Source: Pleodorina starrii (taxonomy: Eukaryota > Chlorophyta > Chlorophyceae > Chlamydomonadales > Volvocaceae). Taken from it: a DNA stretch of 64,000 nucleotides. Below, piece after piece: positions 9,735 through 21,159 of the stretch. The stretch lies in contig BRXU01000029.1 in assembly GCA_030267565.1 (NCBI GenBank), positions 1,285,001-1,349,000 of the forward strand. The letters run 5' to 3'. Numbering within the stretch: the stretch's first letter is position 1; the number at the start of each line of letters is the position of its first letter. Position numbers and translations under genes: made by a program. The notes beneath the pieces were generated by a model. That model was not told where the DNA came from and searched no databases. It saw nothing but the letters and a program-made list of their open reading frames with translations.

Positions 9735-12700
9735 CTAGTGCTGTCTGGCCTGCTGTGTTCCCGCGACCTTGCCCCCAGCCGCCGTCGTCGCCGTCGCCAG
9801 CAGCGGCCTCAGCGCCTTGGCCACCTTGGCCCCCACGTACTGCACCGCTTTGCCGCCCCCCGCCGCCAGCAGCCCCGAAGCCGCCTGGTAGCTGCGATAT
9901 GGACGTGAGCAGCAGCAGCAGGGGAGGGAGGGGGGGGGTGGGCGTAAGGAGAGCCGTGGCGACACGAGGCAGAGGGATGTGGAACATGTGGTGGAAGGTG
10001 GGGTATGTGTGAGGGGGTTCCGCTTCACGGAAAGGCGGCAGCAACCACACGGAGGTACAAGCAGTGGACACATCTGACGGATGCAGCGTCTCGCGACCGC
10101 ACAGCCCAGCAGCGCACCGCCTAGCCCAGCCTTGCCCAGCACAGCACCGCTACACGGGTCGGTGTGGGAGGCCCACCACCGGAATCACCCGCCCGCCTGC
10201 ACATACACAAACAGCAGCAGCAGCAGCAGCAGCCACACGTCCTGCGGTGCCCAAGGCAGCCACCGCCGGGAGGGGGCCGGCCCGGTCGCATTCCGGCCGT
10301 GTTCCCCGCCGCAACGCCCCAACCCGCCCAACCTGATCACCACACAGGGCGGCTCTCAATCTCGAAAATGTTAGCACCGTATTTATGGTAAACACGACTC
10401 GGCCGGAGCGCCAACCAGTAAATGCAAACTTAATGACAGCGCCCCTTGAAGCGGCGACGACGACGACGACGCTGAGGGCGACCCCCAACCTAGCATGATG
10501 CGAGTCGCATCCCCAAACCAGCGGATGGCCCCCCCTGTGGACCCAGGAGAGGCACATCCAGTCCCCCCTTTCCTTCCCAGCCTGCCCCTAACCCTCCCCC
10601 ACCCCCCACGCCTCCTGCCTGCCCGCCCGTCGCCCGCCCGCCTGCCGTACATGCTGGATCTCCGTACGATTGCTGCCAGGCTGTCCGCCGCCAGCCGCTG
10701 CGCCGAGCCCGACCTCATGGCGGCCTCCACCACCTCCCGCTGGGTTGTCGTACCAGCGGCCAGGTGGTCAATGGGCACGTGGTAGCCCAGTCTGAAGGGG
10801 GGGAGGGGAGGGGCGGAGGGGGGGTACCGTGTCGTGTATGTGCGTGTCGCGGGCGCGGGTGGGGCCTCTGCCGGACAGCCAGCCAGCCAGGCAGCCAGCC
10901 AGGCAGCGCGCCTGCGCCAGCATCTACCCAACTCCGCCCACCAGCCTCCGCCCCCCTCGCGGCCCATCCTCGCGTCCACTACCTTGCTCGGACCTGCTTC
11001 GCCCCTGCTCCCCCTCCCCTTTCCTTCCCTTCCCTCCCCTCCCCCGGTACCTGCACTGCCCCCAAAGAAGGCCCTTACGTAAGGTGGAATCCCACAAGCT
11101 GCCCCGACCCCACTGACACGAACCCTTCCAAACCCCCAAAGCCCCCACAGCCCCCGCCCCCCCTCCCCACCTGGTCGCCATCTCGAGCAGCAGCCCGGGT
11201 GCCAACAGCCGCAGAGCCGCGGCCTGGGACTCGGGGTCCTTCGCTTGGCGCCACAACCGGCCGCCGCGCCGCGACCCGCCCTCCCCCTCCACCTGACCAG
11301 CGACCTCCAGCCCCAGGGCCGAGTACCGCCCCGCCTATGGACGTAAACGGGGGCGGTGGGAGGAGGGGTAGGTGGTGGTGGGGGGTTGAAGGAAAACGAT
11401 CCGAATGAGGGGTTTTTAGTTTTTTTAGGGGTTTTTGGTTTTAGGGTTTTAGCAGATGAAACAAATGAGCGATGGGGCGGCGAAGCGATGCGGTGACGGA
11501 GCACGGGACGCCGTCGATGGCTTTGACCCCCAACACGATGCAGTACGGTGCCGTACAATTGCAAACATTGCGCAACAGCTGCGAAGGGTGTGGACGGCGC
11601 ATGATGGGGCTCGCCACGCATCGGCGCATGTGTTGTACGATGTACGGTATGGGAAAGGTCGTACAGGGCTGGTGTGTGTATGGGTGTGTGTATGGGTATG
11701 TGTGTGTGTGCATCGCTAGCGATGCCGGTTCCTCCTCGCGCCATCGCATCACCGCGTCATGAGCTCATGACCGCACCGCTGTCAGAAGGGGAATACGGAA
11801 CATTTGGCAATGCAAGGCAGTGAAGGTGAACGTGAAGGGTGAGCGGCGGCGACGGGTGCCGTTGCGGGGGCGCACGACGACGCGCCGGAGATACGCACCC
11901 GGGCTGCCAGCAGCGGCAGGTACATGCCGTACAGCTCGTCCCAACTGCCGTCCACTATCCGAGCCACCTTGTGCGGGTCCTCCGCCCCCACCGCCAGCCG
12001 CACATCGCCCCGGTAGCTCAGACCCACAAGCGTGCGGAGCAGCTCCTGACACATGGGTGGAGGGGCAGAGGGAGGGGCAGATGGGAGGCACAGGACATAG
12101 GGCAAAGGCCAGAAATGGAGGGAAGAAAGCGAAACGCGGCACCGGAACGGAGGCGCCATTTCCACCCCTCCCAGCCCATCGCCTCCCTCCCTCCCTCCCA
12201 CCGCTGCGGTCCCCCCCTCCTTCATCAAAGGCTCCACCGGGGTCCGACCTCTCCGTGGGTTACCGCTTCCCCCCCTTCCCACCTTCCTTTTGAGACTACC
12301 GTATTGAGAGCGAGACCCAACATCATTTCCACATTTCCCCTTTCCCCCCTCTGCTGCGGTATCTTCTTTTTTAACCCCTCCCGCTCACAACGACCTATCC
12401 GCCCCCGCCCCACCTCCTCTGTGAAGGTGGGCGGCAGCAGCACCAGCGCCGCCGCCACCGCGTTGTGGAGGTTGGTGCCCAGTGCCGCCGCCAGGGGGGG
12501 CGGTGGCGCCACCAGCTGCCTGACCGGCTTGTGCAGCCGGCCCGCCACGTAGCATGACTCCCACAGCGCCAGATCTCGCTCCAGGGAGGCCGCCTCGATG
12601 ACGCCGTACTTGATGGTGGTCTGCGCGTCTTGGCATGATCGCATGAATCGTACCATACATGTGGGGAGGGGCGGGGAGGAGAGGGGAGGGGAGGGGAGGG

Positions 12701-14430
12701 TAATAAAGGAGAGATATACCGCAGCGGAGGGCCGGGGAGGGCCGGGGAGGGACCAGGCGGTGGGCCTCCTTGTCGAGGTGGGTGTGGGGGCTCTTTGTCC
12801 GCTCTATCTCGGGTGTAAAAGGCAAAAGGAGGGGTCGAGGGCACTGGGGAGGGGCTCAGGCAGGGGAGGGAAGCCTGGCTGGGGTGGTTATGGGTGTTGG
12901 GGTGTTTGGCGCCGCCGGTTCACCACCGATACGTCAGGAGCCAGGAAGCGCAGCGTCCCAGCGGGCCAGGCCCAGGGGCCGGGCGCATGTCCGCCGGCCC
13001 ATTCACCGACCCACGAGTGCCAACCCCCGGTCGTCCCCACCCCACCCAGCCCCCCAGCCAGCCCGCCCCCCACCTGCTCGTCCAGTCGCACCAGTGTGTT
13101 GAAGTGCACCCCCACACCGACCGCCTCCGAGATGCCGCAGATCTGGACAGCATCAGGACAGCATCAGGAGGAGAGGGCGGGGCGGGGGGCCGGGTACAGA
13201 GTATGACAGCACGAGGGGGGTGGGGAAATGGGGAGGAGGCAGCATGGGAGGGGCATCGAGCGACACGGGCGCAGCAGAGGCCCGACCCTGCATCTGCATC
13301 TGCATCTGCGTCTGGACGTTGCCCCGCTGCCCACAGCCCGGGAGCCGCCACCACCACCACCACCACCACCACTCTGGGGCCAAATCCGTCCTCAGGGCTC
13401 TCAGAGCCCCAGGGCGTTGTGTGGGTCCCACTCCCTCCCTTACGCCCCCCTATGCCCCTATGCCCCTCCCCTCCCCTCCCCTTCCCGGCTCACCGCGTTC
13501 GCCCCCAGGCGGCCGACCCAGGAGTAGTGGTCGGGGTTCCGCGCAAGGTTCTGCAGCCGTGGGGCGGTTGCGACGTGGTTGTGTCATGACATGTGCTGTC
13601 AGTCGATCGGTGGCAGGGCCCCGGGGTGAGAGCAGCGCGACGGCGAGGAAAAGGACTTTGGGTTGGGTGGCACTAGCGGGAGGGGAGGTGCGAGGCCGGG
13701 GTGACACGGCGGTGGCGGATGGCGGGTGGGGGAACACGCCTGGATTAGGACGGCGGGCAGCGATGGAGGGGAATATGACGCAGCAGAGGCGTGGGGCTGG
13801 CGGGCACAGCGGCGGTGCGTCCCTGAGAATATGTATGCCGAATCTCATGGCCCCAGGGATTGGTCACGGGTGACTCCATAAACTCCCTGGCTTGTTGAAG
13901 GGGTGCGTGGTTATGGCGTGCGAGGCGTTCAGGGCGAGCCCTCCCGTTTGCGCGCGGCTCCCCAGGTCGCAACGCGTGCACAGCACCGACAGAATCCAAT
14001 ACGGCAACAGAAGACACGCGACCAATGCCCCCTCTTTCGTCGATCTCAAAGCAATTCTCACCTGCTGGTGCCACTCGTGCGCGTCCTCAACCGCAAAAAT
14101 AAAGTCGATGACGGGACCACGGCTGCGTCCGCCGACTGCGCCAAGCGATGGCATCTTGCCAAGGTTGATTTTTTGAATTGCAGATGATTTATTGTTTGTC
14201 ATATCGCGCCGCGAGCTGCTGCTTGCTTCAGGCCCCGCATCGGCCCGCGGGCCTTCCGACAGCGAAGCATCTGAGGGTAAAGGTCGGGACGTCTCATTTT
14301 CGTACAGCCCAGGCTGATGATGGGCTCCGCTGCCATAAGCGAACGCATATGTGACCGGCGGAAAATTTTGCAGCACCGACACCAGCCGTGAAGGGGCTGC
14401 GATATGCGACAAGGACTGTTTCGATGCCAT
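9735..14430 (-). CDS. TAM41: Mitochondrial CDP-diacylglycerol synthase TAM41
   Basis: Tam41/Mmp37 makes CDP-diacylglycerol from phosphatidic acid and CTP in the mitochondrial inner membrane, the first step to cardiolipin. Eight exons keep frame, from the start codon: 14430-14062, 13550-13494, 13142-13074, 12620-12414, 12045-11899, 11334-11171, 10791-10651, 9891-9735, coding 436 residues. Family marks: FPPVTYAFAYGSG with the nucleotidyltransferase GS, FIFAVEDAHEWHQQN, NLARNPDHYSW, VGVHFNTLV, IKYGVI, LGYHVPIDHL, and the C-terminal ASGLLAAGGGKAVQYVG. A Ser-rich insert of about 60 residues lies between the first two motifs. The N-terminus is short, so mitochondrial targeting is inferred from the family. 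The last junction (AGCAT, then GTACGGCA donor) rebuilds RRSSIYQAASG. Confidence 0.92.
12346..12383 (+). repeat. Family B repeat in TAM41 intron 4 (antisense)
   Basis: Contains CTGCTGCGGTATCTTC followed by a T-rich run and AACCCC, the family B core (consensus CGCTGCGGTATCTTC, then TTATTACCCC). It is antisense to TAM41. Confidence 0.7.
12697..12732 (-). repeat. Family B repeat in TAM41 intron 3 (sense)
   Basis: Read on the minus strand it gives CCTCCGCTGCGGTATATC followed by CTTTATTACCC, close to the family B consensus and in the sense direction of TAM41. Confidence 0.7.
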
Positions 14431-15517
14431 GCTTAAAATAACGTGTTATTAACTTTTGAGTTTGCTCCTACCTAAACAACATACAAGTCTTGGCGAACCG
14501 ACATCCTCCTGGGGTTTTCACTCTGGGTTTTCACAAATCGTACGATCTAACCAATTGGCGGTTAGGGACTGATTTACGCAATCTGTGACTGCAAAGAGCA
14601 AAGATCGCAACAGGGCTACGAAGGCCGTCGATGAGAGGGCAGCGGACATGCGCAGAAGGTTGGAAGCCGTGAGAGTCGTTGAGAGCATAACAGTTACCGG
14701 TACATGATTGTTTCCATGGCGGTTGCCTTCCCATTCTCGTCCTAACGCAGCTGTGTAGGAAATCTGAATCGCTTCCGAAAGCGGCTTCATCTATGGTTTG
14801 CTCCTGGGTCGTTCGGCACCCCTCAGCACAGCGCATCACGGTTGGCAAACTGTCGCTACTGGCGGGGGAAGCCCGATGATGAAGGTTTTACGGTAGGTTT
14901 TAGGGCACCGTCGCATGCAGCGAAATCTACGCGATCAGTGACGCGCGGGTCGGCGGTGCAGCGGGAGCTGCCAGCGTCCGCTCCGGTGCTCCGCGGCGAC
15001 GCTGGCAGCCGCAGCGACGGCGATGGCGGCTCAGCCGGTGCGCTGTCGGCAGGCGGCGGTGGTTCCGGGGCAGCCGCGCTCCCGCCTGCCTGCTGACTTC
15101 TAACACTACCTTTCTGACGGCGATTGCGATTGCGGGGGCGTTGGTGGCGCCGGAATGGGTGGCGTGTCCGCTTCTGCGGCCGCGGGTGCGGCTCCTGGTA
15201 GCGAGCGTGGCCTTACCAAGTTACCCTACACAAGACTGCGTCCAATACACCGTACACCGTACATACACCAGCTGCACATCGCCGCTACCTAGCCTCCCTC
15301 TGCACAGCAGCCCACACACACCTGCCCTCCCGACCGACCGTCCGTGCGACCGCCCCTCGCGCAGCTCCCCCCTTCCTCGCCCCCTAGGCCTCCTCCTCCA
15401 GCGGCTCGTTCCCTCGTGTGATGAAACCAGCCGACCGACCCGCGGGTCGCGACCCATCTCAGCACCAACACCGCGCCCCCCGCTGCCGCCCCAGCCCCGG
15501 CTCCAGCCTCCTCCTCC
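14431..15517. other. TAM41 upstream and TLDc 3' flank, no gene seen
   Basis: No credible coding exon. Short open frames on the minus strand (14531-14848) lack conserved features. A hairpin lies at 14967-15009 (separate entry). The TAM41 promoter should lie at 14431 onwards, but no clear TATA box was seen. Confidence 0.5.
14967..15009. other. Inverted repeat with 12-bp perfect arms
   Basis: Arms GCTGCCAGCGTC and GACGCTGGCAGC flank a GC-rich spacer of 19 bases that can extend the stem with a bulge. It lies between the TAM41 start and the TLDc stop. Function unknown. Confidence 0.8.
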
Positions 15518-18500
15518 TCACTCCTCCTCCAGCGGCTCATCCACCATTCCGTGACTGTGCATCTGGAGGCCAGCCATCTCCATAATGGCTCGGTCCTCCG
15601 CCGCCTTGAACAACACGCTGCCGCCGCCGCCGCCGCGCCCGCCGCCGCCGCCAGTGGAAGGCTCCCCGCCGCCCGGCTGCTGCTGCTCCTCGTCGGGCGG
15701 CTGCAGCAGCCAGCACTCGAGCGTGTCGATCTGCGTTGTTGTGGATGGCAGTGCAGTTGATGGCGTGTGGTTGGACGCGGCGGTTGGGTGCAATGGGAAT
15801 GTACCAAAGAGACGGGCGGGAAGGGAGGGGAGGGAGGGAAGGTTTGGGTTGTTGGACAGGCGGGGTGTGCGGGGCGTGCAGTGAGGGGGGGTATCCACGT
15901 ATACGCAGCGCGCCCTCCCCCCGCACCCCGCACACCACCGCACCCCCAACCCGTGCGGATGCGGTATCCTAAACCTAAGACCCCACCTGAAAGAGCTGCT
16001 CCGAAGCCAGCGGCGTGTTCCCGTACGTGGCGATCGGCCGGCTCATCCCCGCATCCAGGGAGGGCTCAACGTAGAGGGCAAAGTGGCCCCGCGCGCTCTC
16101 CGCCGCAGCGCCGCCGAAGCCCAGCCCGCCGGGCAGCTGGCTGAAGCCCACGCCGCACCACTGGAAGTTATCGTTGATGCCAGTGGCGGGAAACACCTGG
16201 GACCGCGCGCGTGTATAGCAAGGCGTACCGGTATAGCAAGGCGTATAGCAAGGGGGGAGGGAGGTCCGCGGGCGTCACGGAGAGATGCTGACTGGTGGGT
16301 GGGGGGCTGCCCGGTAGCGACCCGTGGGTCCGTGGGCAGGGCAGGTGGCGGCAGGTGCCAAGGGCGGGCCACCGGCGGCCCGCTCGCCGAGCTCAGGTGA
16401 GGTGGGCGATGCGTGGTGTTTCCGGGTCGGTCGGTCGATTGCGGGGTTCGAACGCGGCGCGGCGCACGGTGGAGTACAGTAGGCTGTGCAGCACAGCCGC
16501 AGGCCATAGGTCCATGCATACGCGGAGGGATCTGTTGTCCACACATCGCGACGCGGCAACCGGTTACACCGTATGCCGTAGTCGCCGTAGCCACCGTAAC
16601 CGCCGTCTGCTACCTTACGGTACCTTACCTGCATCACCGGCAGCAGCGAGAAGATGAAGCAGGAGACGTCGCCAAAGTAGGCGCCGCTCTTGGCCCAGGG
16701 CTGCGAGGCGTAGCCGCCGAACAGCGCGCCGGCCTTGTCGCGTATCAGCAGCAGCGTGGGACCCGGCGTCGCCGAGACGCGGGCGAAGAAGGTGTTGAAG
16801 GACTTGCCGTCGCGGTGAGAGCTGAACAGCAGCCGCCACTCGACCCGCTGGGCTGCTCACGAGCGCGCGCGTATTAAGTCAGTTGTCGAGTCAGTTGTGG
16901 GGGAGGGTACGAGGGTTGGGAGCTGGTTAGTGTGGTGCAGCGCCGGGGGATCCGGGTACGGCGTGTCAGACGGGCTTTGGTGGAGGTGGTGAGGTGGGTT
17001 CAAAAGCAATAAGCGCGGATATGAAATAATAGCAGTAGCATCAAGGTAGGTCGGACCAAGGCTGCGGATGCGGCAGCGGAGTTATCCCAGGCGGCGCAGC
17101 GGAGTGGGACAAGTCCATATATGCCGCCGCAGCGCTCCCGCCGTACCCCGCACTCTCACGCTCTCAACGTCTCACCCGGCGGCAGGCGACTGGCCAGTGC
17201 CCAAGTCCAGGCCGGCTGTAGCAGTGTGGGCCCGGGCCCGACAGGAAGCCGCTTACGGAGCTGGTACAGCTCAGGCAGATGTATGGGGTCTGAGCCCAGC
17301 GCCTTCGACGGCGGCGGCGGCGCCGCCGCCACTGGCGGCCCTGCGCGGTCGCCGCCGCCACCCCGGCCACCGCCGCCGCCGTGTTGCACCCCGGCCGCCG
17401 CGTCAGCGGCGGTGGCGGCCGACGCCGCCGCAGCGGTCGTATTACCAATCCGCTGCATCAGACCACACAAGGTCTTGTGCAGCGCCGGACATCTCTTTGT
17501 CCATTGGCAGTACTCAGAGTACGACAGTCGTACATCCTCATCCGCAGCGGCGGCACCGGCGGCGGCGGCGGCGGTGGTCTGCCCGCCGGCTGGCGCCGCA
17601 CCGCCCGCCGCGCACGCAAGCGCGCCGCGGCAGATCGCCGCAACTTGAAGCTGCACGCTGCTCGCCAAGCCGACGCCGCTGCTGTCACCACGATTGCCGC
17701 TTCCGCTTCCGCCGCCTCCGCCTCCACTGCCGCGGGCCGCTCTGTTGCTGGCGCCAATACCATCGCCATCGCCGTCGGCGTTCACGGCACTGCCGCCCTT
17801 GCCATCCTGGTCACCGCCCTCAGTGCTTTCCCGGTCAGGGTTCGCGGTCGCTGCGCGACCGCTGCCGGCGCCGGCGCCCGGCGGCCTGCCTGGCGCCGGT
17901 GAGCCGATGCCGACCCGTGGGTCACGTGCCTCCGCTGCTGCCCCGGGCACGGCGCCCGTGAGGTGCAGGCAGGACAGCACTGCCGCCTCCAGGGCCCGGT
18001 AGCCCACGCCCTTGCCGTCCACATCCAGCAGGCCGTATGTGAACTCCAGGGAGGCCTGCTCGCCCAGCCGCCCCGCCCGGGCCTGTCCATGCGGCATCCG
18101 TGTTGGTGTTGGTGTTGGTTGGAGCCCTAGCTGGACCGGTTTCGGTTGGAGCCTTAGTTGGATGCCGCATTGTGGGTTTCAGCTTGTCTTAGATGTAACG
18201 ATGTGGTGGCGCTAGGGACGCCCTCGGATGACCTCGGGAGAAATAAATGCAGCACTCTGCCGGGCTGTACACGGCCGCGCTATCTACAGGGGCATGACAG
18301 GAAACGAGGCTGGGGCCGGAGCAATCGCACCTCCGCTCTCCGTTCCCCCGGGTCTTATGCAGTGTGGTGAGACCCAGGAGCAACTCCCCAAGCACGCAGC
18401 GCCTGTGTAACGGCGATGGCGCTGGATGTAAGGAGTCCACGGACGCCGGGCGCAACACCCAGGCTCCGGGCCGAGCCGTGCCATTCCGTGCCGTGCCCGA

Positions 18501-19092
18501 GACATCCAAGCCCGCGCGCGCAACCATGCTGGTCCTGTCGTACGGAGCTCCGCCGTACGTGGCTTGCCACGCCACACACGAACGTCAGCTGCCGTGCAGC
18601 TGCCGTACCTTCGCGATGACGAGGCCCGACAGGTGCACCTTGCCGTCCGCCCGGTCAGCCAGCTGCCGCTGCAGCTGGCAGGCGATGAGCGGGTCGAGGC
18701 AGAACCACGCGGGGCCCAGCAGCGCGCCGAAGAGGTGCAGGTCCAGGGCGCCATCGCGCGTGGGCGCCGCGCGGCCGGCAGCCGGTCCTGCGTCCGTGTT
18801 CCCAGCCACACGGGTCAGGGAATTGGATGGGTGGCAAGGTTCGGACAGCACGCAAGCAGGGCTGATATGAGTGGAACAGAGGCTGGTGTGAGTTTGCACG
18901 TTTGGTTGGAGAGGAGGACTGTTCCGGGAAATCCAATCGTCGGCGTCTCGCTGCCGACTCGCCTGCTTGGTGCGCAAGCTCTTCATGAAAAAGCTTTTGT
19001 AATTCCTTTAGTTCTGCGTCAGTGAATACTGATTCGGCTTCCTTCAGCTCCGGGCTCTTAACCGCTGCCTTGCCTCTGAACCAGGACAACAT
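15518..19092 (-). CDS. TLDc-domain protein with EF-hand-like N-terminal region
   Basis: Six exons keep frame, from the start codon: 19092-18963, 18787-18609, 18082-17176, 16852-16629, 16196-15987, 15730-15518, coding 620 residues. Residues 1-150 follow the N-terminal part of plant and fungal TLDc proteins (FTDAELKELQKLF, LVIAK, then FTYGLLDVDGKGVG, a degenerate EF-hand loop). About 230 residues of G/A/S-rich sequence follow, split by SYSEYCQWTKRCPALHKTL. The TLDc domain starts near 410: WRLLFSSHRDGKSFNTFF, LLLIRDKAGALFGGYA, GDVSCFIFSLLP, NDNFQWCGVGF, GLGFGG and the terminal IDTLECWLL. TLDc proteins are linked to oxidative-stress resistance and V-ATPase regulation; the role here is not shown. 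Intron 1 appears to use a GC donor. Confidence 0.87.
15889..15905 (-). repeat. Family A repeat, partial copy in TLDc intron 5
   Basis: GGTATCCACGTATAC is the reverse complement of the right half of the family A core with one change. On the gene strand (minus) it reads antisense to the ORC4 intron 4 copy. Confidence 0.5.
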
Positions 19093-21159
19093 GTTGAGTT
19101 ACATGTAATAGAAATTGATAAGTGTTACAAGATGACAATGATCTGAGGCTGTACAAAGCAAGGGTGCAAGGCCACGGCACGACGCACCTGCTCACGCACG
19201 ACACACCCCACATAGGTACGATACAGAGCATCCGTGCAATAACAACTGGAAACAGCCTCTCTAGCTCTTTTGGAGACGGCCACATGATGTGTAGGCTGTA
19301 GGCTTGTGCGCGGCGCTCGTGGCATGGCCCTGCATGGCAAACCAGGGGAGAAACAAACAAACCGAGTTGGCACCACGCGACTTGCAGCCGCGGCACCGCT
19401 TGGCTTGTGATGTGGGAGAAACCCCACATCACATTTGGAGAAACCCCACATCACATAGCAACCGGGGCCTGTTACCGGTACACTGACCCGTGGGTTCGCA
19501 GTGATGCACGCAGGGGGCGAAGCACCATCGGGGTCAAACTTCAGGCAGCAGCTCGGCTTGATCCAGGGTCTGTTGTTGGGACCAGGGGCCAGTGGCATGT
19601 CCGCCGATGTCACAAGCGGGGTTCAGTGCGGCCTCCAGGCGGCGATCGACACCGCCTGGCGCCAGCGCCGCCCAGCCAGCAGTAATGGCGGCGAACCGCC
19701 GCCCCTGGGGGACAGCGGCGCCGTCGCCGGTGCCGCAGGCGTCTGATTCGAAGGGTGATGACGGTTCAGGAGGCGAGGGCTTTCTCCCCTCGCCGAACGA
19801 GCGTAGAGAGCAGAACACCGAAAACTCCCATCGCCGCCTCCGATGGGAAGGCCCCGTGTGGCATTTCCAAAAGTGCCGACAGGTGCCGAGGCCGCTGCTG
19901 CCGCCTACACCTGTGCCGAGACCACTTCAACCGCCCAAACCTTGGCCGGGGCCCTGCTGCTGTTGCTGAGCAAGCTGCTGGAGGGGCCGCATCTGCAGCG
20001 GCTGTCGCACCTGTTGTAGTCACAGGGGTTGCGGATCTTGCGACTGCTGCGGGCCAGCTGCTGTACCACCGAGCAGGGCTGCAAGTGTGCCAAGCGAACA
20101 ACAAGCCCTGCGTGCCCTGCTGCGGCTGCGGCACACCGGCTGCGGCTGCGACCCTGCGGCGGCTGTTGCTGCGGCACGCCAGCCATTGTTCGAGTTCATG
20201 GGGTGTTCAAGGCTCCCTGTTCAGGCACCGCAGCCCGATCTACACGCCGGTATCTATCTGTCGTCATGCATCGTCATGTTTGTTTTGTAATGACTGATTA
20301 CAGTGAATGTTTGAACATGAAACAAGAAGTCACCTGGGATCTGGCGCTCCTGCAGGAATGGCAGGCGTCCCGCCGTGGCGCCAAGCCCTTCCAACATCCG
20401 CACCGCTCTGCGTGTTGCACGCCGCACACCGGCCCCTTGCCTGCTTGTTCACCTGCCCCACACCGCACACCGACCCCTTGCCTGCTTGTTCACCTGCCCC
20501 ACACCGCACACCGGCCCCTTGCCTGCTTGTTCACCTGCCCCACACCGCACACCAGCCCCTTGCCTGCTCGTTCACCTGCCTCACACCGCACACCGGCCCC
20601 TTGCCTGCTGGCTTTTTCACCTGCCCCACACCGCACACCGACCCCTTGCCTGCTTGTTCACCTGCCCCACACCGCACACCGACCCCTTGCCTGCTTGCTT
20701 ATTGACGACACAACACTGCGCCTTTTTGTACCCCGCAACCACAATTGCAGGGATCATGCACTGATCATGAACATCTACGCCAGGATTCCTGCCATTTCCG
20801 GCGGCATACGGTACCTCAGCGGTTAGCAGCTGTCCGCCGCTTTGGCCGCATCGCAACCGCGGTCCACAGCCGTACACGACATCCCTGCATCGACGAGCGG
20901 CCCGTGCACGCCTCCATCCCTGCACACCCCTCGGCCACTGTCTGCCGCACAGCGGCTCCTGGAAACCAGCATGGACTCATCCATCCCTCCACCCATTCAT
21001 CCGTCCATCCATCCACCCACCTACTCACCCACCCCATCCCTCCGCCCATCATTCATCCACCCATGGTGCCGATCCAGGCCTGCAGACCCAGGCAGACCCC
21101 CTTCCTCTGCCTACTGAGTGGGCCACGTGCCCGACCCAGTCGCATCTTCCGGCGACACG
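19093..21159. other. Gene-poor interval with possible coding remnants
   Basis: Upstream of the TLDc start and downstream of the Q-rich gene. A direct repeat of GAGAAACCCCACATCACAT lies at 19418-19457. An open stretch from an ATG at 19504 to 19746 has coding-like composition (GASGMSADVTSG, then QCGLQAAIDTAWRQRR). More alanine/leucine-rich open stretches follow to about 20250, but in different frames. I recognise no family; it may be a decayed gene or unplaced exons. The minisatellite at 20422-20700 is listed separately. Confidence 0.35.
20422..20700. repeat. 40-bp minisatellite, about seven copies
   Basis: The unit begins CCCCTTGCCTGCTTGTTCAC and continues CTGCCCCACACCGCACACCG. Copies differ at one or a few bases, and one carries a small insertion. 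As 40 is not a multiple of three, all three forward frames stay open and give the same repeating peptide, which explains overlapping false open frames here. Confidence 0.95.

Noticed and set aside
14531..14848. 105-residue minus-strand frame upstream of TAM41
   Set aside because: No similarity recognised and no consistent start or splice context.
20422..20700. CRISPR-like regular array
   Set aside because: The 40-bp units are contiguous with no variable spacers, and the DNA is eukaryotic nuclear, so it is a minisatellite.
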